A model generated the notes under the pieces. The model saw only the letters and a program-made list of their open reading frames with translations, did no database searches and was not told the origin of the DNA. A stretch of 64,000 bases of DNA from Tricholoma matsutake (Eukaryota; Basidiomycota; Agaricomycetes; Agaricales; Tricholomataceae): contig AP026545.1 of NCBI GenBank assembly GCA_026075535.2, positions 1,674,001 through 1,738,000 on the forward strand, written 5' to 3'. Position 1 is the first letter of the stretch. Each line of letters starts with the position of its first letter. Shown here in pieces: positions 53,924 through 64,000 of this stretch. The translations under genes were made by a program, and so were the position numbers.

Positions 53924-55711
53924 TATTTTTCAGTGACAAATCTCTTACTTGATTCATAAAAGATCCTGCTTACAAGCTCACAATATAGAACCTTTTGCAT
54001 CCATTTTTGCTTTAAGACATTTGCCCCTTGCATGTGCAACAGGACTTGATGGAAATGGGACTCTGCATACCAAATGATCTACTGTGTACATATTTGGAGT
54101 GGACCTTTCGGCCCCAATTGTAAAGAAAAAGGGTTGAAGACTGAGAGACATTTATTTGACATGTTGATCATGATTAAAGATCAAGATGATTGAGTTTATG
54201 TAATAGAGGGTTGTAGAGGGGAGATGCAATCAATGTTTGCTGATGTAAATGCAGTGTCAGCCCTGAACGCTAATTCACACCATAAAGCCTGCTGACAGTT
54301 AGCATAGGCTAGGGGGCCAGGCAAGGTATTCTCTGAGTGCAAGGCTGACTGCCACCGTTCACTGTGATAAATGAAATACCGCACAGTCCACTGCATTTAA
54401 TATGTGACCAGCAGAAATTCCTCCTTCCATCTATGTCTCTGAGCCTGTGAGCGAAGCCAATGTACTCTCGCCTGACTATCCAAGAAGTTCAGTGCAATGC
54501 AAATGAATAGCCACAAAATAGACGTACATTCCCAGAATTGATCAGCAGGACCGGGAGTGGGGCCATAAAAGGAAGCGGGAGTGGGGATGGGAGCGGGAGC
54601 AGGTACAGCAGTGGGAGCAGGTACCACAGTGGGAGTGGGTATGGCAGCAGGTACCACAGTGGCAGCAGCATCGGGGAAGGCAGTAACACCAGTCCAAATG
54701 TGAGAATTATGCCAAATCCAGGACAGACAAATATTAGTGGAGCCTGGCATATTTGGGTTCAGAATAGCTGTGCTAGCATTGAGGTCATCCTTTTTTAACT
54801 GCTGAAACGTTATTTAAGGTGTCAGTGTCACAATCCAGTGCCACCAATCTGCTTCAGCAATGGTTATACATTCAGGAATGCAGGGCAATTTTGTTAACCA
54901 ACTCCTGGACAGTGGCTCGTGCTCGTGTGTGAACCACCTTTCTTGGGGCTGCTCAAATAATGTGTGAATATTGAAACAACTTGTCCACAATGAGCTCCCG
55001 CAGCCGATGCAGCAGTCGGCTTGCCTGATTCTTCCTGAGCTGAATCTCCACCTCTGCCAGAGGGTTATTAAGTGAGAGGTATACTTGTTGCTCCTCAACT
55101 GGAATAGCATTTCTGTCAGCTGGAAGATGTGAAGGCCCTGATGCTGTAGGTGTGTCTTCATCTGAAGGGTCTAAGTCATCAGAGTTGTCAACATTGTAAT
55201 GGCTGATTTGTGATGGAGCAATGTCATGGTCAGCAACATTGGCAGCATTTTGTAAATCTGTTAAGGTTTCCATGTGGGATGCGAGAGCTTCCCTTTCCTT
55301 TTCAACAGATTGCATGTCAGAAACATTTGGTGATGTACCAAGTTGGTGGACTTTGTCTCGTAATTCAATCCTGGTGTATGCCAACAATGGAGGTCTTTAC
55401 ACTCCCCCGTATTCCTATAGGAATCCGATGATTCCAATGATTCCGATCGGACTCTGATCGGAATCCAACCATATTCCGATGTCATTCTCACCAGCCAAAT
55501 TGACATGAAATGGCACATTTAGTCCTAGTCCAGTCCGATGTAGTCCAATCAGAGTCCGATCGGACTATCGGAATTTCCTAGGAATTTCCGATCATATAAA
55601 TCACATAGGACTAGTCCGAAGTTATGCTAAGACATCAGACAACATAGGATTCTGATAGGAATGAAAGCAGCCTTGCTTAGTAATATAGTATGAAAAATTA
55701 AACACACAGAC

Positions 55712-55778
55712 AAGAATTGAACACTTGACTACAGAAGATTATGTAAGCATAAACTGACAACAATACCATTAGGCTAAA
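55712..55778 (-). promoter_or_regulatory. tRNA-like Pol III promoter (left arm, element 2)
   Basis: Minus strand: A-box-like TTAGCCTAATGG (55767-55778) and B-box-like GTTCAATTCT (55712-55723). Points outward to 55391. Confidence 0.55.
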
Positions 55779-56027
55779 CAGTCATTACAGGTAAGTGATC
55801 ATACTACACTACATACCTTCCCGTGGGTGTGATGACACAGCACATAGCCATGTCATCACACCTGCCAGCTCATCAACTCCCACCACCACCACCAACAACG
55901 ACAAGCATGCCACCTCCATCCCCCCACCTCAACCACCTCAACCCAGCAACTCCCACCACTCCCACTTCACCCCCATCTCTAGACGAGCCCCCAAGACCAG
56001 AAACAACTGGTTTCGACGCCGAATGAC

Positions 56028-56125
56028 GCCCAAACGACGCAATCGTTGTTTGGGCCATAGTAAGTTTTTTTTTTCATTTGTTTTTTGCTTTTGTAAACTA
56101 ACTAATTCATTTGTTTTGTTTCTAG
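56028..56125 (+). other. hairpin-intron module (best example)
   Basis: GCCCAAACGAC and ATCGTTGTTTGGGC pair (56028-56056). Four nt later begins GTAAGTTTTTTTTTTC, a strong 5' splice site with a T-rich start, and the stretch ends GTTTCTAG at 56125. The intron-like interval is about 67 nt. Confidence 0.55.
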
Positions 56126-57201
56126 GTTCTAATCTACATGAGTAACGACAGACTGATGCGAGCCAAACCCGCACCCAATGACGCCCCTGGCAACTGCCCT
56201 CCTCCCCATCAAAACGGGATGTGAGGGTATCAATCATGGTCAGGAGCATGGGGAGCAACACCAGGAGACCCCAGAAGGGGAATACCTGCCCGGTAAGCAC
56301 CACCTGACCCCTCCCCTTGAGCCACGTCACTGACGAACTGACAATGCACCCACCCCATGCCTATGAGCTGCTGCTCATAGGGTGGATTGTGAGTGCATGG
56401 ACCCCCCACGACACCAATGACATCCAGCACCCCCCATCACCACTGTGAGCGACTGCTTGCGGGGTGTATATGGGGTGTGAGAACATGGGAACGGCGTGGA
56501 GGGATGACGATGGCACCAAACGACACGCCTATGAGCAGCTGCCCATAGGGTGGTTTGTGGGTGCAGATGGCAAGGGGGATAAATGACAAGGGTGACGAAA
56601 CAACAAGGGGAAAGGGAATCGACGAGCAGAAGGGGAGACGATGGTGACACCCACCCCACGCATGCCTATGAGCATCTGCTCGTAGGGTGTTTAAGGGGAG
56701 GGGGAGGGAGGGAGGGGATGATGGACAAATGCCACCACCAACATACGACGCACCACCCACCACCAGCCTCGTGAGCAACTGCTTGTGGGGTGGACAGTGG
56801 GTGGAACGACGAGGGAGGGGAGATGAGGGAGGGGAGGGAAGCCACGGGGGAGGCGAGGTGAGGGAGGTGAAACACGATGGAGACGAGAGGGAGGGGAAAC
56901 AATGGGACAGGGCTGACGAGACAGCCAACGTGACGCACCACTACCCCCTCCCCCCCGCGAAATGGGGGGGTGGGTTTTTTTTTGTAGAATTTAAAATAGT
57001 ATAATTAAATAGTATAATCAATTCTCCCCCTCACATTTGCATGGGGGTTTTTTTTTAAATCTATATTAGTTATCTACTCCCTCGCGAAGATGTGAGGGCT
57101 CAACAATTTTTTTTCGAGCTCTTGTGACAGAGGTTAAAAATAAGTGAACTAATCCTAAGTGCTTTAAATGAACTTTATATTACATATTTATTAATGCTCC
57201 T

Positions 57202-57271
57202 GTGGCTCAACTGGTTGAGCACTTGTTTGGTAGTGATGTCACTTATATCCCAAGGTCTAGAGTTCAATTCC
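57202..57271 (+). promoter_or_regulatory. tRNA-like Pol III promoter (right arm, element 2)
   Basis: TGGCTCAACTGGTTGAGC forms a perfect D-arm (GCTC/GAGC) covering the A box. GAGTTCAATTCC (57260-57271) is the B box. The T-stem and acceptor do not pair, so it is not a functional tRNA. Points outward to 57563. Confidence 0.6.
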
Positions 57272-59645
57272 TGCTCTGCCCATTTATTTTGTAAGCACTT
57301 TCATCAAGTTAAGTCTTCCGAAATGGTGTGGTATTCTGACTACTACCTGTTGGAATTGCATAGGACTTTACTCGGAATTTACTAGGAATTTCTTGGAAAT
57401 AAAAGTACATGGTCATCAAGATACATTCCGATTGGATTCCTATTGGACTCCTAGGACTATTGTTGGACTAGTAGGACTCCTATCGGATTCCGATCAGACT
57501 CTTATTGGAAAACTCGGACTCCTAGGACTCCGATAGGAATACGGGGGGGAGTGCAAAGTTGTGCAACAATGGGTTGTGATATATGAGTATGTTAGGCAGT
57601 ACTTACTGCATTTGTTGAATGATGATTGTGAAATCAATCCACTCCTCAACCGCAGATTGAACTGGTGCCAGTGCCGCTCCCATTGCCAATGCCAATGCCA
57701 TTCCCACTCCCACTCCTGATCCCCAAGTGGCATAGATATCCATGGCCTTAACATCTGTCAGCCTGAGCAATTCTGCTGCAGTCACTTCATCCTCCCATCT
57801 TTGGACCGCCTGTTGACCAAATGCTGCTGTAAGGTCAGCATGGTGCTTGCCGAGTTGCATGGAGATCTCAAGGGCTTCTTGGGATTTTGCACACAGCATA
57901 GTGGTCATGCCAAGCATTTTCTTGTGATTTGAGTCTGTAGCATGATCATCGAGCATTTCTGCCCAATGTGGCAAGGTCGCTGTCCTGACTGTTGGGGAAA
58001 TGGAATTCAGCAATGACCACAGGGACTCTAGTATTTCTCCTGCTACGATGCCAGAGCCTGGAATGAAAGATGGAGCATAGCAAAAAAAGCATTTGTCCTT
58101 GTGACCATGTACATGCATAAGCCCAATGGCCTGGTCAATGGTCAGGTCAGCTGGAAGATGTGGACCAATGCACTCCGGAAGGTAGATGATGTACTGGCAG
58201 ACAATGTCATAAATCCCTGTTGAGGGTCAACCCTGGTAGTCTTCAGTGCTTGAAGGAAAGCAAAGTCAACATTCTTTTGCTGTTCTCCCTGGAACAAGTC
58301 TACCAATGCATTGGGTGCATAACATCCATGTCGCACACATGCAATGGCAGCTACTCCAGTCCTATCACATGCCTTTGATGCCAGAAAAGCATTCACAATG
58401 GCTAGGAATTTATTTTCACAAGGTGCCTTCTGCAAAAGGGGCACAGATTAGATCAGATCAGATCAGGAGTGGGCATGGAAACGGGGGTGGGAATGGCCAC
58501 AGCCTCAGGAATGGCAGCGGCAATGGCAAGGGAAGTGTACTTACTGTTAATCATTCTATGGCATCTTGGAGAAACTGTATTCAGCCTGATTTGGGGCCAT
58601 CCCAGCTCCATCCCATAGCCATATATCAGTATCAGAGTTTTTCTGCTGAACATGGTCAGCTTTGAAATTGCCATTGGCCACAAATACACATTTAAAAACA
58701 AATCTAAGGTGTAATATCATTTTAGAGACCACTACACAAAGCAGGTGCTTAATCACCCACCAGTTCTCATCGTTCTTCCAATTTTCTGGTATATTTATGC
58801 CTACTTGAGGACAAGTTGGACAGAAGTTGGTGAGTGATCCTGGTTCAGGTTTCAATGGATCTTTTTGATTGTGACCATACCCAGCCCACTTCAATCTTTT
58901 TCATCCAATGCCATAAGCGGGACATGCACTGAAGCTCATGGTAGAGGTTGACCACTTCTGCAGGCCTCATTGGCAATGTGATGCACCTAATCAATTGGTA
59001 AAACTGGTAGGCTGATGCCTTCAATTCCAGATTACAGAGCCAAAAATGATCCAGGACATGCATGGTGAAAAGAGTGCATATTTTGTTGAAGCTGGTGGGT
59101 AGCAAGTTACTGCTTACCAGGTCCAAGGGAATTCTGTGCTCCCCTTGACATTGGCAGGTAACCATCGCCAAGTGATGTATTCCATTTGTATGCACCCCAC
59201 GGATGTAACTGTTGTTCAAGGCATCAGCAGTGGGTGGTCTGAATGTAATATCAGCATCGGCATCGGGAGCGGGCCCAGCAGGAGCAGGAGCAGCATCAGT
59301 CCTCATGTGTTCAGCTATTTCAGTAGCATTAGGCAAATATGGATCAAACCCATGGATGTCTTCATCAGCATGTTCAACTTCATGTGCGTCATCGCCATCA
59401 AAGAAGTCTTGTAGCCTATCATCAACATATGTATCGTGCGCTTGAATCAGAAGCTCATCAAGGGAATCAAAAAATGCTTCATCGTCCCCCACTTCATCTG
59501 TTGTTGCCATTGCTGCTCCCAACTCATGATATGGGGCCAATGCTGATTGATGTGATGAAGGCTGATGCTGATCATCACCTTCCCAATTGGCAGACTCTTG
59601 TTCTGCTTTATCCTTCATGTCCTCGAATGTTTCCAGATATTCCAT

Positions 59646-60240
59646 TTGGAACTGAAGAGCATTGCAAATCAGCTGATCTGTCAGATTCTGTCTGGTGCTG
59701 AACTAAGAGGTATGTGCCAACCTCCCATAACTCAGCCCTGTGAAAGTGCATGCCAGTCTAAGATTCAATGTGATGGAAGGGATTTTGCCTGTGTGTTGCC
59801 CGCATACATGTTCGGCAAAGCATTCTTCCTAGCAAACAATTGATGCATCTCCAAATTGCCTGTTTATTGAATGAACAGTGGTTGCAAACTTGTTTGTCAA
59901 TTGACCATGCCTGCCGAGACAGAGATGCTTGCAGCAGTTCATCTATTTATCCAACAAACTCCAAGACATAGTCTTGCTGCCTCTGTTATTTGTACATGAG
60001 CCTCAGTAAATCAATCAATATCAGAAACTGACCATGCTGATCTGTGGCCAAACAGGCTCATTGGTGATGATGCTCAACCTGGAAACCCAAACAAAACCCA
60101 CAAAAAGGCTTCAGATGGTATAACATGAGTCAGAGGAAGGGTGCAAGGCCCTCTAGATGTCACCTGTCAGATTGACCATCAAATAGTCATAAAAGGACTG
60201 CTTGTCAAAGCAGTTTGAGGCTAAAAGAATGTGTTTTGAG
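59646..60240. other. upstream of KDZ start, no supported gene
   Basis: Only short unconvincing frames; nothing could be joined to the KDZ N-terminus. Confidence 0.3.
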
Positions 60241-61235
60241 GACTTGCAATGATTTTCAAGATGTCGCGATATTTTTCAAAGAAGTCTCAAGGAATTTCGA
60301 GTACACAGATATGTTTGGATGCAAGATCGGGGGACTAGACAAGTAGTAGAAGTGAAGAAAAGGTTAATTGAGGGAAGTGAGAGCGAAAATAGTGTAATGC
60401 GAGGAATTTCGAGGAATTTCGAGGAAGTGGAGCATAAAACACCAAACTTCGGACTGAATAAGACTAAATTGAACTCTCAAATCACTGTGATCTGGGAGGA
60501 AGACAACGACTTTCTTGTTTTTCTTTGTATCTAGTACATCTTTTTATATAAAATAAAGAAAGTACCTAAAAAGGCTAGAGAACATGAGGCAAACATGTGG
60601 AAAACTCGAGGCAAAAGACAATATAAGTATATCAGAACAATAAAGTGAGCCTAGAAGGGGTGAATATAACACATGATGAAGAAATAATAAGAAAGAATAG
60701 CTAAAACTGGACTGTCCTTGTTATAAATTGAATAAAAGATCGGAAACTGCTTCAAGTGGATTGTATGCATGCACATGCAGTCGAAATGTGTTCGATATAT
60801 GCGATATAGTGTCCCATGTGTCCAGCATGCGTCCGAAGATCATTCGAACAGGAAATACTGTGTCTGACGATGTTTTTCGAGGTTCGATGTTTTTCAAAGA
60901 TTTTCGAAGTTTCTTCGGACTTCGTTCGTGGCCCAATATTGGTGCGATATTGTTCGACGATGGTAGGGGATATGTCTGGCATGTGTGCAATGAGTATTCA
61001 GATAGCGATATAGTGTCCGATGTCAATTTGCGATGTTCGATGATTTTCGAAGTCGGTTGAGGAAATATTGGACTTGTTCAAAGGCCAATATCGCTGCAAT
61101 ATTGCTCAATACTGGTTCAGAACCCATCAACAATGCTCCAAGTGTATATCCTGAGCTGTTTGAAGGTTGGGGGAGTTGTACTATGGCGGCTGAAGGCATA
61201 TGAAGAATTTTGAGGTGTCACGAAGAATTTCAAAG
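60241..61235. repeat. dispersed repeat with TTCGA word array
   Basis: The core 60490-60725 matches 23221-23470. Flanks are saturated with AATTTCGAGGA / TTTTTCGAAG / GCGATAT words, different from the GATCGA words of the other copy. No ORF. Confidence 0.6.
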
Positions 61236-61244
61236 CATTTTCGT

Positions 61245-61335
61245 GACTTTGTAGAGGTTCATAGAGGTTCGTAGAGCTTCAGAGGGGTTCGTAGAAGTTC
61301 GGAGGGGTTTGTATGGGTTTGTAGAGCTTCGACGA
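61245..61335. repeat. degenerate ~12-bp tandem repeat
   Basis: GTAGAGGTTCAT / GTAGAGCTTCAG / GTAGAAGTTCGG-type units, about seven copies. Confidence 0.65.
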
Positions 61336-61724
61336 CAATTGTAGATGTGATTTTCCAAGCTTGAACGACAAGGTGGACCTATCATCGGCCACCTGAGGTT
61401 CTTGCATATCCCATTCTGGAGCAAGACCTGGATTGTCATGGATACCAGCTGAACTCGATTCACCACATTATTCTGTAACTGGAGGCAAGGGAACCTTGAT
61501 ATGCTTCATTTTTGGTCCATGTCTCATGTTGCCCTCAACTTCCTTATGTGTGACAGTATCCACCACATCATCATTGTCCTCATGCAGGGTGGCATTGTTC
61601 TTTGATCTTCTCTTTTGCTTGTAAGGAGCTCTTGTCAGGTTCATGATGATTGGGGGGAATCAATTGCATTGATGGGCTATTTATTGTACTATTGACCTCA
61701 TGTTATCCTCATGTGATCCTCATG

Positions 61725-63670
61725 CCAAATGACAAGTGAAGCCAATGGCAAGGACAATTCCTTCCTCCACATCAATCCCCTCCAATGCCACCTGAGCCAT
61801 CAGAGAACCCAGGACACAGATGGTACCAGAAGGGGAGCCAATATATGGTTGAAGAGCAGAAGATCATTGAGCCTTATAAAGATGGATTCCGATCTCAGGA
61901 ATCAAAAGCTGCCCAATTGCAAATACTCAAGACTGATATTCTCCCCACCATCTTTAATTACTGGGCATCAATTGAGATGACCCCAATAGATCCAGAGGAG
62001 AGTTGCATGCATGCCAAGGTGGGCTATCATCCCATTCAATGTTGTATTATTGATCACATTGCCAGGAACTAACAAACTGGCTTTCAGACAACTGGTGAAT
62101 GATGAAAGGCTCCTCAAGGAAGTCAAACAACTTCAAAGTGAAGCGATCAGAAGTGATCTGGAGCTTACACCAGGACCAAGTTTGGAAAGAGATAGGAGAT
62201 ATGTTAGGTGTTCAGGATGCGTCCACAAGTACACCTGGATGGTTCCAGAACTGACTGCCAGCCATCAAGAGGGTTTTTGAAAGCATGACTGCAGAGGAAA
62301 AGGCAGTGCTTGAGGCTGAGCAGGAGAAAATGGAGGGGGAAGGTTATCCAGAGAAAATGAAGTGAATGTATGTTAACCCATTGCCATTGCCGTTGCCATT
62401 CCCATTGCCACTGCTGATGATGTTATTGATGTTTTGCAGTCGAGCAGAGAAGAACCTGGTTAAGTGAGTGGAGGAGACTGCACAACAACAGTGGCTAGAA
62501 ATGGGGGTGCTTTCTGTGACATTCACAGCCTACACTGCACCTGATGGTTTGATGGTTGTTGATGCGTGAGTGAAAATCTTCTGCTGCTGTTGCTGATCCT
62601 GCTCCCAATCAGTCACAAAAATGTTTCATCGTTGATGGCCACCCCTGCATGATCCTTCATAGACACATATAATAATGAGATCACAGAGCTCAAGCGCCAC
62701 TTCATGGGCTATATCAAGGCTTTACGTGCATCAGACATTGCTTCAAGGTCAACAGTGCATGGTGACTCAATGCAAATCTGACTTGAGATGACTAGCAATG
62801 GGTTCCCCATCCTACCCACACCATGGAAAGGCTCACTGTACAAGAAAAAAGAGCTGGAGGGATGGTTTAAGTTGTATGTTGGGCAGCATTACAGTATGAT
62901 CACTTCCTTTTTAATGAGTTGTTACTTATCTGCATGCAGAACTAGCGAACAATGGTTGTACTCACCATGTCCCATTCACAGCAATTGCTGAGCACACATT
63001 GACATTCATCAATCCTGAAGTGTCATAGAAGACTTCTTCAACCACATTCTGCAGCAGCAAATGGCACAGGGCCCTGAGAGGGCATTCAGGTTCAAAAGAA
63101 TCAAGCTACATAATGGTAGTGTCTCTCCTGCACAATATCCTAATGATTTGAATAGCCCTACACCTTCTCGATGGATGTGCAAACACACTGGCCAATGTAA
63201 TGCAGATGCTGCTGCCATGCCCAATGTAGACTCCCCCGCTGCCATGCCTGGTGTGGACAACCCAGTGGCCAGTGCTGACTCATCCACTCCTGCTCCCATG
63301 CCCATGCCCATGCCAACCATGAGGGCCAATCCCAAGGCTTAGCTGCATCTTCACCCAACCCACATTCACAATCAAGAGCCATAAAAGCTGCAAAAGGCAA
63401 ATCCAAGCCAAAGAAACCTGGCCAAAGGTCAACAGCAGAACAGGCACACAACTCAGACACAAGTGCAACTCTGTTGAATGATGTACAAGTCCATCAAATG
63501 ATGATGGACATACTCTGTAGAGCTGGCATTGCTCAGCCACAGCACAGCCAATCAATGGTCCAGGTGATGGTGAACTGCAGTATCTTATACCTCAAGACAT
63601 GTACATGAGGTACATGGGACCCATGTCAGGCAACAATGTGAATGACCCCCCTATTGATCCATCCCTGTTC
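61725..63670 (+). pseudogene. decayed mobile-element ORF of unknown family
   Basis: Plus-strand frames with stops spell RWYQKGSQYMVEEQKIIEPY, LQILKTDILPTIFNYWASIE and, later, ITELKRHFMGY-like, GFPILPTPWKGSLYKKKELE and EGWFKLYV. They end in a low-complexity Met/Pro/Ala tail (ADSSTPAPMPMPMPTM). The 'ILP.IFNYW' block looks like part of an ORF repeatedly seen in Agaricomycete transposons, but I cannot name it. A MITE-A copy is inserted after its end. Confidence 0.35.
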
Positions 63671-63759
63671 TGAAACAACAACTCCTCAACAAACATCACA
63701 ATATCCTAAACCTTGCCCCCTTTTTGGCAGCCAGGACATGGGAGCAGCCAGCACAGGTA

Positions 63760-64000
63760 GGGCACAGCACGGGTATGGGTAACACCATGTGTTTTTGGTC
63801 ATGGGTATGCATGGGTACAGGTATGGGTATGGGATTGCCATACCCAGGCAACACCATGCCCTTTTCCATGGTGTTATGGGTATGTGCAGGTATGCTGGTA
63901 CCCAGATTTTGGTCAGGTGAGTGATCATCTGTGTTGAGATTTCGACTTTTTAATGACATATCATGGGAAAAACCCACAAGTCATGGTGACCTGACTCATG
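63760..64000 (-). mobile_element. MITE family A, second copy (cut by window end)
   Basis: Begins after TA (63758-63759) with GGGCACAGCACGGGTATGGG and is the reverse complement of about 25000-25321 with few differences. The right terminus is outside the window. Confidence 0.85.

Larger units (their letters stand above)
55391..57563. mobile_element. long-TIR element 2 (9-bp TSD), tRNA-like boxes in both ends
   Basis: Flanked by the 9-bp duplication CAACAATGG (55382-55390, 57564-57572). Removing it rejoins the KDZ frame at the exon beginning LLAYTRIELRDK. Left end AGGTCTTTACACTCCCCCGT and right end GGGGGGGAGTGCAAAG share the inverted core and both continue into GTATTCCTAT..GGA words. The arms are packed with GGACTCCGATCGGA-like words. 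A reversed tRNA-like unit lies at 55712-55778 and a forward one at 57202-57271. The interior (55800-56970) has one hairpin-intron module and at least four GAGCAnnTGCTC-type hairpins. No transposase is present. This is the cleanest copy. Confidence 0.8.
54196..59645 (-). pseudogene. KDZ (Kyakuja-Dileera-Zisupton) transposase, split by an insertion
   Basis: Starts MEYLETFEDMKDKAEQE. A CxC-type segment follows (GVHTNGIHHLAMVTCQCQGE; TMHVLDHFWLCNLELKASAY; YHELQCMSRLWHW). Then come FCPTCPQVGINIPENW, FVANGNFKADHVQQKNSDTD, the core ACVRHGCYAPNALVDLFQGE, QQKNVDFAFLQALKTT, GHKDKCFFCYAPSFIPGSGI, VAGEILESLWSLLNSIS and MLDDHATDSNHKKML. Past the insertion at 55391-57563 the C-terminal helical part resumes (YTRIELRDKVHQLG; LRKNQASRLLH; LRELIVDKLF; DSQARVHWLRSQAQRHRWKE). 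These are hallmarks of the KDZ RNase H-fold transposases. Stops replace Arg at several C-terminal sites (TGA where CGA is expected). Introns separate several blocks. Confidence 0.85.

Noticed and set aside
57194..57275. Functional tRNA gene
   Set aside because: The D-arm and B box are good, but T-stem and acceptor stem do not pair; the same applies to the other five tRNA-like units.
61230..61466. 78-residue ORF with NPYKPLRTS repeats
   Set aside because: A translation of a degenerate 12-bp tandem repeat.

Overview
The window looks like a repeat-rich chromosome segment of an Agaricomycete (mushroom-forming basidiomycete), possibly an ectomycorrhizal Boletales-type genome. The evidence is short GT..AG introns, a STE3-type pheromone receptor, a fungal G-domain GTPase of the kind expanded in Agaricomycetes, a KDZ transposase, chromodomain Ty3/gypsy elements and a Tad-like LINE. 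No bacterial or phage features were seen. The order-level guess is inference.

Layout. 1-5.8 kb: a 9-bp-TSD long-TIR element (928-3270) holding a solo LTR, then non-coding sequence. 5.8-9.9 kb: a DNA transposon with 35-bp TIRs and an 8-bp target duplication, loaded with a Copia LTR/gag fragment and a decayed gene. 12.0-22.2 kb: a gene island, CpG-rich from about 14.6 kb. It holds a GTPase gene (minus), a decayed Trx/PUL-domain gene (minus) and an intact seven-exon STE3 receptor (plus). 23-41 kb: a nested stack made of a LINE carrying two TA-flanked MITEs, cut by a small-LTR element, which is itself cut by a full 7.7-kb self-priming chromovirus, followed by a second gypsy remnant. 41-45 kb: another long-TIR element holding a MITE and a solo LTR. 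46-52 kb: hairpins, a GGGTA-rich MITE and a decayed hAT transposase. 52-59.7 kb: a KDZ transposase with a companion gene, split by a third long-TIR element. 60-64 kb: a dispersed repeat, a decayed mobile-element ORF and a second copy of the first MITE.

The most striking signal is in the GTPase gene at 12455-12945. Nine consecutive single-codon exons (3 nt each, spaced exactly 61 nt) are separated by nearly identical 58-nt introns. The introns are conserved but almost every codon differs. All exons are phase 0, so any subset could be skipped without breaking the frame. The second novelty is the family of long-TIR elements: tRNA-like Pol III promoter boxes in both terminal repeats, degenerate 'word' arrays beneath the termini, and interiors carrying a hairpin that abuts a spliceosomal-type intron.

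TE segments are nearly free of CpG and many stop codons sit where CGA arginine codons are expected, whereas the island from about 14.6 to 22 kb is CpG-rich. This fits methylation-driven decay of transposons around a protected gene island.
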